Part shown: one piece after another, positions 1 through 5,427 of the stretch
Layout of the letters: each line of letters opens with the position of its first letter
How positions within the stretch are numbered: position 1 is the first letter of the stretch
NCBI GenBank assembly: GCA_036752825.1
Contig: DAIORV010000143.1
Coordinates: 1-5,542, forward strand
Direction of reading: 5' to 3'
Source of the DNA: UBA5177 sp002413265
GTDB lineage: Bacteria > Chloroflexota > UBA5177
Length of the DNA stretch: 5,542 nt
Notes under the pieces: model-generated
Told to the model about the DNA's origin: nothing
The model's input: only the letters and a program-made list of their open reading frames with translations
The model's database searches: none
Position numbers and translations under genes: made by a program

Positions 1-52
1 CAAGAGCTTCATCCAGTCACACAGCAGCCAGGTGCGCAACCTGGACGTGTAA
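1..52 (+). CDS. C-terminal end of an unidentified protein (5' truncated by window)
   Basis: Reading from base 2, the plus strand encodes KSFIQSHSSQVRNLDV and then TAA at 50-52. I prefer this frame because a strong hairpin terminator begins about 26 nt after the stop, as expected at the end of a transcription unit; the other two plus frames run on through the hairpin. Sixteen residues are too few to assign a family, and I do not recognise them. The gene converges on treZ and the restriction-modification operon, which both run on the minus strand. A frame error cannot be excluded, because only codon context and terminator position support the call. Confidence 0.45.
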   Translation, partial: KSFIQSHSSQVRNLDV

Positions 53-77
53 TCTGGCTTCACGTACTGAGTCCGAA

Positions 78-108
78 TAGTGCCCGGGAGTATTTCTCCC
101 GGGCACTG
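78..108. terminator. Strong hairpin, probably a bidirectional terminator
   Basis: Arms 79-90 and 96-107 form a perfect 12-bp GC-rich stem (core GTGCCCGGGAG / CTCCCGGGCAC) around the 5-nt loop TATTT; a T-G pair at 78/108 can extend it. Neither side has a long T-run, so it is an imperfect rho-independent terminator, but the stem is very stable. It would end the plus-strand gene stopping at 52. On the minus strand it would end transcription from the restriction-modification operon, and before the island arrived, probably that of treZ. Confidence 0.75.
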
Positions 109-114
109 CCGTTT

Positions 115-165
115 GCCATTCTCACTCCTGGCCGCTGCGTCCGGACAGGATGATCGCGGAGCGGG
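115..165 (-). repeat. Left copy of the duplicated treZ 3' end (island boundary)
   Basis: This segment aligns without gaps to 3141-3191 at a constant offset of 3026 bp. The core 130-165 matches 3156-3191 at 34 of 36 positions, and 115-129 matches at about 11 of 15. Read on the minus strand in the treZ frame it gives PPRSAIILSGRSGQE and then TGA at 122-124. The real treZ end is PSRSAIILSGRSGRG and then TGA. The frame is closed upstream by TAA at 173-175, so this is a gene-end fragment, not a gene. It lies between the terminator and the endonuclease stop codon and marks the left edge of the inserted restriction-modification unit. Confidence 0.85.
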
Positions 166-189
166 GCGGATATTAGTTCGTCCGCAAGT

Positions 190-1119
190 CTATACTCTGA
201 CGCTTGCCAGGACGAACTCCCGGAGCGGATCTAAGTTATGCTCCCAAAAGATGGCAATGCGATTGTTGTGTTGAGCGTCTCGGAGATTGTTGAGTTTGAA
301 GACGCCAGCCAGAACAGCAGCCGTAATAGCCTGTTCACCAAACTGCCTTCGCCACTCTCCAGCTTTATTGCCACATTCGCGGCTAAGTCTCTTAACACTA
401 TTCGTCGAACTGTTGCTGACTTTACATTCAATGAGAAGCAATCGTCCATCGGCAAGTCTCACAGGTAAATCGCACTTTGTACCTACTACCGTGGTTTCGC
501 GACAAAATGTGCTTGTATCCAACTCACTGATAATACTGATCGGACGACTACCAACCTTTGCGAACCCAAGCGACAGCAGTACGTCTTCGACGGCTTTTTC
601 TTGCCTCTTCGAAGATTCACTGCGGTTGGACGTCTGGACGTTCTGTACGGCGCGAAGGCCTGCAGTCCACCTGATCGCGGCCTGGCGCTCTTCCACGGTC
701 GGTCTCCGAGGAGGGTCGTCGAATAACCACTGAAACCGATCGCGGTCGATAGCGGCGGCGATCAACGAAGCCGCCTTTTGCGCGAGATCGCGAGGTAGTC
801 TCTTCCGCTTGGCGACTGATTGATCCGCCAAGGTATCAAGATCATCACTGCTGATGGGTGGGCCGCTGAGATATCGAGCGATGTTCGTGCGAGAAGGCAC
901 GTCCGCCAAAGCTTGGCCAGAGGAGAACCGAAGCAGGTCATCCGTCGCTTCGAGCAGATCAGCTGCCAGCCGAATGTTCTCGGTTAGGACACGCCGATAC
1001 TGTTCAGTGCCACGGGCGCTCCATTCGGCAATGAAGTTTTCAATCGACCGACGCCGATCAGCCCCCAGTTGCTCGTCCGTCCAGACGCGCGGGGTGACGA
1101 AGCCTGGGCGAGAAGTCAT
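190..1119 (-). CDS. XamI-family type II restriction endonuclease
   Basis: The 309-residue protein is predicted to cut unmethylated DNA at the site protected by the adjacent methyltransferase. It resembles the XamI endonuclease family (RE_XamI) in length and in several stretches: RYLSGPPISSDDLDTLA (82-98), a segment near 140-163 (PTVEERQAAIRWTAGLRAVQ), and IECKVSNSSTNSVKRL (230-245) followed by AVLAGVFKLNNL (268-279). The PD-(D/E)XK catalytic core is visible as D217, 13 residues, E231-C-K233; E208 may also contribute. The N-terminal half is mostly helical-looking. Its ATG overlaps the methyltransferase stop by 4 nt (ATGA), so it is translationally coupled. The 3' half is low in GC: two 60-base samples count 45 percent, against 65 percent for one in treZ, suggesting transfer. 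No frameshift or missing catalytic residue is visible. The recognition site is inferred only from the family. Confidence 0.8.
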   Translation of the reverse strand: MTSRPGFVTPRVWTDEQLGADRRRSIENFIAEWSARGTEQYRRVLTENIRLAADLLEATDDLLRFSSGQALADVPSRTNIARYLSGPPISSDDLDTLADQSVAKRKRLPRDLAQKAASLIAAAIDRDRFQWLFDDPPRRPTVEERQAAIRWTAGLRAVQNVQTSNRSESSKRQEKAVEDVLLSLGFAKVGSRPISIISELDTSTFCRETTVVGTKCDLPVRLADGRLLLIECKVSNSSTNSVKRLSRECGNKAGEWRRQFGEQAITAAVLAGVFKLNNLRDAQHNNRIAIFWEHNLDPLREFVLASVRV

Positions 1120-2825
1120 CGCAGCCAGGCACCATTAGCCGCAATCGGTAGATTCTCCATCTCGCGAGGTTCGAACTTCTCTAGCCCTCCGTGGTAGGTT
1201 CGGCCGCGGCCACGGAATGAGTCCCGGCTGCTATTCAGGAGGCGCACCAGCTCTTGACTCTCGTCCGTGTTCAGATTCCGAACCGGGTAGAGTCCATGGC
1301 CGATGTTGACAAGTGCCAATTGATTTGGATTCACTGCGAAGACAGGCGCTTGGCGGGCCATGTATGTCGCCACGATCGGCGGGGCGTGCGGCAGGCCAAG
1401 CCACCACCACGGTCGCCGATGACTGGGAATGTAACGCTTACTGACTGGCGGGCCGCCGTTCCAAGGTTGCTCTCCAAGCCGAAGGTAAGCATCAAGTTCT
1501 GGGTGGTCCGCACGATTCACATCTTTCGGCACGTCGAGCAACAGCTTGCCCGTGGGCAGATCCCGGATGCAGCCACTCGACTTCAATATCTCTTCAGCAC
1601 TCGTGATCGCCGGCCGGCACCACCGATCAACACCCAGCTGTCGTGCTCGTTCCCTTGACAGAATGAAGAAGTCGTTGGCTCCAGTAACTGCACCACGATG
1701 CACCCGGGCGATCGTCCTGAGCGGCACCCCGCCATCCAACGGACTATCGTTTTGTAGCCTGCGAACCAGCGGCGACCACCGATGCACCTTAGCAAACGCC
1801 GACCGCGCCACGAAGCTTCCTTCTGATAGTGATCCAAGCTCGTCCAATCGCTCGACTTCACGGACGCGCCACGTGTCAACGGAAGTCCCAATTGCGAAGC
1901 AAGTAATTAGTGCAGTGGTCATCGTTTCGTCGAATGGGAGAGCGTGCGGATCAACCGAGTACAGAGCTTGGCAGCCGAGACCATCGAGAAGCAGGCTGCG
2001 AATGATTGATCCATAGTTGACATCAAGCCACTCAGAGCTTGTCACAAAACACCCGATGTCGCCTGGTTGCCCCAGTAAAGCGGTTGCAAGAAAAAAGTGC
2101 GCGTGTAGTCCCGCCAAAGCGGAGGCTTTATACCCAAGGCGTCGAGCCCCAGCAACCATCCAGTCTTTTGCGGTACTTGTCAGATCGTGGTGACGGACAT
2201 ACGGAGGATTGCCGACGAATGCTGTCCGACCGGATATCTCCGATGGCTGAATCGATGTGTAATTAGCATTGAGCACGGTCGCTGAAGATGCACCAATAAT
2301 TCGGAGGGCCGCCCGGGTAAACAAGGTTGATAGCGGATCGATGTCAATAGCGATGACGTGGAGATTCGGTCGCCGGCGTACGGCTCCAGCCACAAACCGA
2401 CCACTGCCGCAACCGGGATCGACCAGACAATCGAATCCTTGCTCGAAGGTCCAATCCAGCATCGGTTCGACCAGCTCGGGCGGTGTAAAAAATGCGCCGA
2501 GCGAACGTCGCATCACCGCCGAACGTGCCTCATAAATAGCAGCGCCCAGAGGGTCCTCGCCCAGTAGAATCGCGGCCTCGATCCTCTCGATCGTATGCCG
2601 GTCGGTCTGGACTTCCTCTCGACCCTCTGTGATCAACCGGGCTTCGCCTTCGCTTAAGCGGCCGCCGACTCTTTCAGCGCCAAGATCGATTGCCAGCCGC
2701 GACAGTCGCCGCTCCAGCAGGTCGCCCGATATAAGTGCAGGATTGAATCCGTTCACTTCTTGATGATGGCTGGAGGGCTTTCGGGACCTGCCCGCCGCTG
2801 TCGGCATAGACTTGACTCCGATCAC
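1116..2825 (-). CDS. N6-adenine DNA methyltransferase of the XamI-like restriction-modification system
   Basis: This class I SAM-dependent methyltransferase should methylate adenine N6 in the system's recognition site and protect the host. Motifs follow the gamma order: motif X GAFFTPPELV (110-119), SAM-binding motif I DPGCGSG (136-142), motif II-like IDIDP (160-164), catalytic motif IV NPPY (206-209). A C-terminal target-recognition region starts near VHRGAVTGANDFFIL (375-389) and ends with a GGLEKFEPREMENLPI segment (546-561), both typical of this class. At 569 residues it has the size of a stand-alone type II enzyme. It is the first gene of the operon, so protection can precede cutting. 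The longest frame starts with GTG at 2825; an ATG at 2805-2807 (563 residues) has the better ribosome site (GGAG, 8-nt spacing) and may be the true start. No controller protein gene lies upstream. Confidence 0.9.
   Translation of the reverse strand: MIGVKSMPTAAGRSRKPSSHHQEVNGFNPALISGDLLERRLSRLAIDLGAERVGGRLSEGEARLITEGREEVQTDRHTIERIEAAILLGEDPLGAAIYEARSAVMRRSLGAFFTPPELVEPMLDWTFEQGFDCLVDPGCGSGRFVAGAVRRRPNLHVIAIDIDPLSTLFTRAALRIIGASSATVLNANYTSIQPSEISGRTAFVGNPPYVRHHDLTSTAKDWMVAGARRLGYKASALAGLHAHFFLATALLGQPGDIGCFVTSSEWLDVNYGSIIRSLLLDGLGCQALYSVDPHALPFDETMTTALITCFAIGTSVDTWRVREVERLDELGSLSEGSFVARSAFAKVHRWSPLVRRLQNDSPLDGGVPLRTIARVHRGAVTGANDFFILSRERARQLGVDRWCRPAITSAEEILKSSGCIRDLPTGKLLLDVPKDVNRADHPELDAYLRLGEQPWNGGPPVSKRYIPSHRRPWWWLGLPHAPPIVATYMARQAPVFAVNPNQLALVNIGHGLYPVRNLNTDESQELVRLLNSSRDSFRGRGRTYHGGLEKFEPREMENLPIAANGAWLR
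2816..2819 (-). promoter_or_regulatory. Ribosome binding site favouring the internal ATG of the methyltransferase
   Basis: On the minus strand GGAG sits 8 nt before the ATG at 2805-2807. The upstream GTG (2823-2825) has only a purine run (GAGAGG) directly abutting it, which is too close to work as a normal Shine-Dalgarno. The first six residues of the longest frame are therefore doubtful. Confidence 0.5.
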
Positions 2826-3147
2826 CCTCTCGTCGTAATCCGCACTGATTCTGTCTGCTCTCGTGAAAATCGCTATCCAGGGTCAATCGCTCTATCCATC
2901 GATTCGACGCCTGCTAGATTCCTAGCATACGCTGCCCTCATTCCACACGAAGATAATTACCTCAGAAGTCCCTGAAATCCCCGTTCAAATGACTCGGATG
3001 TTTGACAATGAAAGCGTCCGTCATCAGCCTGCAGCAATTCAACCCAAAGTCAGAGAAGTGTACGCCATACGAATTCATGAGCCGACAGGCACTGGAAAGT
3101 CTGGATGTTCCGCCCGCGATTATGATGATGGTTTCAGATCGCCATTT
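2826..3147. other. Gene-free leader between the methyltransferase and treZ
   Basis: I see no supportable gene in these 322 bp. Open frames are short and lack ribosome sites: a 38-codon minus-strand frame (2962-3078, ATG start) and a plus-strand frame from TTG at 3002 that runs into treZ. The stretch is clearly less GC-rich than treZ. It must hold the methyltransferase promoter unless read-through from treZ drives the operon, because treZ lies immediately upstream on the same strand and no hairpin terminator is visible between them. A TGCTAG inverted repeat lies at 2912-2927. Everything below 3141 belongs to the inserted island by comparison of the repeats. Confidence 0.6.
2912..2927. promoter_or_regulatory. 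Inverted repeat in the methyltransferase leader, possible operator
   Basis: TGCTAG-ATTC-CTAGCA is a perfect 6-bp inverted repeat with a 4-bp spacer, about 105 bp upstream of the methyltransferase start. On the minus strand it overlaps a -10-like TATGCT (2924-2929); no good -35 hexamer is found at the matching distance. The size and symmetry would suit a dimeric regulator or self-binding by the methyltransferase, but the repeat is short enough to occur by chance. Confidence 0.25.
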
Positions 3148-3191
3148 TCACCCGCGGCCGCTGCGGCCGGACAGGATTATCGCGGAGCGGG
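3141..3191 (-). repeat. Right copy of the duplicated treZ 3' end (in place)
   Basis: This is the partner of 115-165 and forms the true end of treZ: its last 14 codons or so, the TGA stop at 3148-3150 and 7 bp beyond. The region to the right is treZ; to the left is the restriction-modification island. If crossover happened within the 36-bp core, the last residues of treZ (RG before the stop) came with the island, and the ancestral gene would have ended in QE, as the left copy does. Confidence 0.85.
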
Positions 3192-5262
3192 ATGGAAGCT
3201 CGAACGTATCCACCAACACCGCGTTCGGAGGCGGTTCGTCCGCACCGACCGGCTCGCCCGGTAGGCGGTAGCGCGGATCGGCGGTGGAAAGGACCACTCC
3301 TAACCCCCGGCCGGGAGACCTCACCCCCGGCCCCTCTCCACGGCCATGGAGAGGGGAGCTTAAATTCGCTCCTAACCGTCGGGCGCTTCCTTCTCCAGGC
3401 AAGGGAACCTTGAATTTGGCAAGTAGGTCAGCAAACGATATCTGTAAGGGCGCAGTGCCACGTGCCGGCCCCGATTCTGCACCAATGCCCGACTCCAGTA
3501 CCCCACGATCGCCCCTCTCCATCGCTCCATGAGTGATGGAGAGGGGAAGGGGGTGAGGTCCCCCGCCACCAAGGTCCGCGACCAGCAATCGAAATTCGTC
3601 GCCCCACCACCGCAAAACCGCCACGACATGCTCGCCGAGCGCCACCGTCTCGGTGGTGTGGCGGTCGTTATGCGACAGCACGGGGTCGGTTCGCCGCAGG
3701 GTCAACAGATCGCGGTGGAGGCGCAGGGTACCTGCGTGCGTGTCGCATGCACGCCAATCGAGCTTCGACCGCTGGAACGTTGCCTCTGCTTGCGGATCTG
3801 GAATCTGCTCGCGCGGACCCTCATCGCGAAAGGCGCTGAAGCCGGCAAATTCGGCACGCCGCCCCTCTGTCACCAGCCGCCCGAGGTCTGGACCGTGGTC
3901 GGTGAAGTAGAGGAAAGGCGCCGACGCGCTGAACTCCTGGCCCATGAACAACAGCGGCGTTTCGGGTGCGAACAGCAGCAGTGCCGTCGAGGCGCGAAAA
4001 AGGTCCGGTAGAACCAGGTGGTTCAAGCGTTCGCCGAAGGCGCGATTGCCGACCTGGTCGTGGTTCTGCAGGCAGAAAAGGAAAGCGCTGGCCGGTTCAG
4101 ACGTGACCCTTGTGCCGCGCGGCGTGCCGTGTCGCCGGGTCGGTTGGCCCTGGTAAAGGAAGCCGTCGCGCACGGTCCGCGCGACCTCAGCTGCGCCGCC
4201 ACCGAAGTCCTCGTAGTATCCCTCGTGCTCGCCGGTGAGTGTAACCTGCACGACGTGGTGAAAATCATCCGCCCAGACGGCGTCGAGTCCGTGGCCGCCC
4301 TGCTCGGGCGGCGTCGCCAGCCTGACGTCGTTGGCGTCGTTCTCGGCGATCAGCACTACGCCGCGTGGCGCCGCCGCCGCTCGACAGCGAGCGCACAATT
4401 CGCTGAGGATGTGGACCTCGCCGTGGTCGTAGATCGCATGCGTCGCATCGAGGCGCAGACCGTCGATGTGGTACTCGCGCAGCCAGTACTCGGCGTTCTG
4501 CAGCACATACTCCCGAACCAGGCGCGAGTGATCGCCGTCGTAGTTCAGCGCCTCGCCCCATGGAGTGCTATAGCGGTCGGTGAAGTAATAGGGGCTGAAC
4601 GCTCGCAGGTAGTTACCGTCCGGACCCAGGTGGTTGTAGACGACGTCGAGGATTACCCCCAGCCCACGGGCGTGGGCGGCGTTCACTAACTTCCACAGCC
4701 CATCCGGCCCACCATAAGCTCGGCTCGGGGCATAAAGTGACACCCCGTCGTAGCCCCAGTTTCGTTCACCGGGGAAGTCGGCGACCGGCATCAGCTCGAT
4801 CGCGGTCACACAAAGGTCGCGCAGATAGTCGAGGCGGTCTAACGCGGCTTCGAACGTTCCCTCGGCGGTAAACGTACCGGTGTGAAGCTCGTAAAGCGCG
4901 AGCCCCTCCCGGGAGAGACCGGGCCAGTCCTCGTCCGTCCAGCGAAAGGCCGCGGTATCGATGACGGCCGACGGACCGTGGACGCCTCGGGGCTGAGAAC
5001 GCGAACACGGGTCCGGGAAGCTGTCACCGCCGTCGAGCCGGTACTTATAGAGTGTACCCGTCGGAACATCCGACGCTTCGGCGACGAACAGCCCATCGAC
5101 GGACGCATCTCTGACCATTTCGACTCGGAGCGTACCGTCCTGGGCGTTTAGCGCGACTTCGACGCGTCTCGCCGCCGGCGCCCACACACGGAACCACGTT
5201 CGGTCACCGTGTACCGTAGCGCCCAGAGCGGGCAGCGGCCGGCCGTCAGGTACATCCGGCAT
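3148..5262 (-). CDS. treZ: Malto-oligosyltrehalose trehalohydrolase (TreZ) with an 84-residue insert
   Basis: TreZ hydrolyses the alpha-1,4 bond next to the terminal trehalose of maltooligosyltrehalose (made by TreY) and releases trehalose in the cytoplasm. An N-terminal E-set/CBM48-like domain (FRVWAPAARRVEV, about 24-36) precedes a GH13 barrel. Conserved GH13 regions are all present: DVVYNH (206-211), GLRLDATHAI with nucleophile D272, IAEND with acid/base E307, and NHDQVGN with H401-D402. The C-terminal beta domain ends LSTADPRY...RSAIIL. The protein has 704 residues; TreZ proteins usually have about 580-620. The excess is residues 567-650, an in-frame mobile-element insertion between VADLGG and GLGVVLSTADPRY; without it the length is 620. 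The ATG at 5260-5262 has GGAG 9 nt upstream. Its 3' end is one copy of the repeat flanking the restriction-modification island. Whether the enzyme tolerates the insert is unknown. Confidence 0.95.
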   Translation of the reverse strand: MPDVPDGRPLPALGATVHGDRTWFRVWAPAARRVEVALNAQDGTLRVEMVRDASVDGLFVAEASDVPTGTLYKYRLDGGDSFPDPCSRSQPRGVHGPSAVIDTAAFRWTDEDWPGLSREGLALYELHTGTFTAEGTFEAALDRLDYLRDLCVTAIELMPVADFPGERNWGYDGVSLYAPSRAYGGPDGLWKLVNAAHARGLGVILDVVYNHLGPDGNYLRAFSPYYFTDRYSTPWGEALNYDGDHSRLVREYVLQNAEYWLREYHIDGLRLDATHAIYDHGEVHILSELCARCRAAAAPRGVVLIAENDANDVRLATPPEQGGHGLDAVWADDFHHVVQVTLTGEHEGYYEDFGGGAAEVARTVRDGFLYQGQPTRRHGTPRGTRVTSEPASAFLFCLQNHDQVGNRAFGERLNHLVLPDLFRASTALLLFAPETPLLFMGQEFSASAPFLYFTDHGPDLGRLVTEGRRAEFAGFSAFRDEGPREQIPDPQAEATFQRSKLDWRACDTHAGTLRLHRDLLTLRRTDPVLSHNDRHTTETVALGEHVVAVLRWWGDEFRLLVADLGGGGPHPLPLSITHGAMERGDRGVLESGIGAESGPARGTAPLQISFADLLAKFKVPLPGEGSARRLGANLSSPLHGRGEGPGVRSPGRGLGVVLSTADPRYRLPGEPVGADEPPPNAVLVDTFELPSRSAIILSGRSGRG
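3331..3356. repeat. Left-end hairpin of the MITE-like element
   Basis: CCCCTCTCCA pairs perfectly with TGGAGAGGGG across a 6-nt loop (3341-3346). The same CCCCTCTCC/GGAGAGGGG arms recur in the right-end hairpin, so the two ends are related palindromic units in opposite orientation. Confidence 0.8.
3512..3546. repeat. Right-end hairpin of the MITE-like element
   Basis: CCCCTCTCCATCGCTC (3512-3527) pairs with GAGTGATGGAGAGGGG (3531-3546) over a 3-nt loop, with a single G-T mismatch in 16 pairs. It lies within treZ coding sequence, so the treZ mRNA carries the strong structure; in coding sense it encodes part of the extra 84-residue segment. Confidence 0.8.
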
Positions 5263-5271
5263 TTCCAGTCA

Positions 5272-5275
5272 CTCC
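5272..5275 (-). promoter_or_regulatory. treZ: Ribosome binding site of treZ
   Basis: GGAG on the minus strand lies 9 nt before the ATG at 5260-5262. It supports this start, which leaves a normal short N-terminal lead before the E-set domain. Confidence 0.6.
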
Positions 5276-5309
5276 AACGCGCGAGCACAAACGCCTCGTG
5301 ACATTACCG

Positions 5310-5315
5310 ATTCTA
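5310..5315 (-). promoter_or_regulatory. Possible -10 element of the treZ promoter
   Basis: TAGAAT on the minus strand matches the sigma-70 -10 consensus at 5 of 6 positions and lies about 47 bp upstream of the treZ start. No convincing -35 hexamer is seen 15-19 bp further upstream, so this is a weak call. Confidence 0.25.
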
Positions 5316-5362
5316 CGGTGGCAGCCCCCGGAGGGTCTGTAGCCCGATGGCAGCTACTCATT

Positions 5363-5371
5363 TGCTATAGT
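5363..5371 (+). promoter_or_regulatory. Extended -10 promoter for the secreted-protein gene
   Basis: TGCTATAGT combines a TGn extension with TATAGT, a 5-of-6 match to the -10 consensus. No good -35 is present, which the TGn extension can compensate for. Transcription would start near 5378 and give a leader of about 50 nt before the ATG at 5428. This is the most promoter-like sequence in the divergent region between treZ and the plus-strand gene. Confidence 0.45.
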
Positions 5372-5415
5372 GACATTTCGAGCGCGGTTCGTTTACCAAT
5401 CCCCGCCGCGCGTTC

Positions 5416-5421
5416 AAGGAG
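5416..5421 (+). promoter_or_regulatory. Ribosome binding site of the downstream gene
   Basis: AAGGAG, a near-consensus Shine-Dalgarno sequence, lies 6 nt before the ATG at 5428-5430 and fixes that start. Confidence 0.75.
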
Positions 5422-5427
5422 AGGTCC

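Larger units (their letters stand above)
3313..3564. mobile_element. MITE-like inverted-repeat element inserted in frame in treZ
   Basis: The element is 252 bp, bounded by terminal inverted repeats 3313-3339 and 3538-3564 that match at 24 of 27 positions (shared core ACCTCACCCCC plus CCCCTCTCC). Each end also folds: the left carries a 10-bp stem 3331-3340/3347-3356, the right a 16-bp stem 3512-3527/3531-3546. It encodes no transposase. Its translation (DLTPGPSP on the plus strand) resembles a repeat family I recall as dispersed in many environmental bacterial genomes. The length is exactly 84 codons and the treZ frame has no stop, so the host gene stays open. Exact ends and any target duplication cannot be set from one copy. 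Confidence 0.8.

Noticed and set aside
1254..1661. Plus-strand open frames within the methyltransferase region
   Set aside because: They are antisense to the target-recognition domain of the methyltransferase and lack motifs or start signals.
2962..3078. Minus-strand open frame of 38 codons upstream of the methyltransferase, in the position of a controller gene
   Set aside because: It has no Shine-Dalgarno sequence, is far shorter than C proteins (about 80 residues), and shows no helix-turn-helix pattern.
3002..3274. Plus-strand open frame of about 90 codons across the left side of treZ's end
   Set aside because: It starts at TTG, has no ribosome site, and two thirds of it is antisense to treZ and to the repeat. 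The first 40 residues are not obviously an antisense artefact, but I recognise nothing in them.
3284..3535. Plus-strand open frame encoding DLTPGPSP and related peptides
   Set aside because: The peptide is a translation of the inverted-repeat element; such peptides are common spurious calls, and there is no ribosome site.
4018..4692. Plus-strand open frame of 223 codons
   Set aside because: It is fully antisense to the GH13 catalytic region of treZ, whose motifs are unmistakable. Long antisense frames are normal in GC-rich genes.
5298..5377. Direct repeat GTGACATT (5298-5305 and 5370-5377) in the divergent intergenic region
   Set aside because: An 8-base repeat within 130 bp has a chance of roughly one in ten, and the copies have no clear symmetry or promoter relation. 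Not enough to call a binding site.
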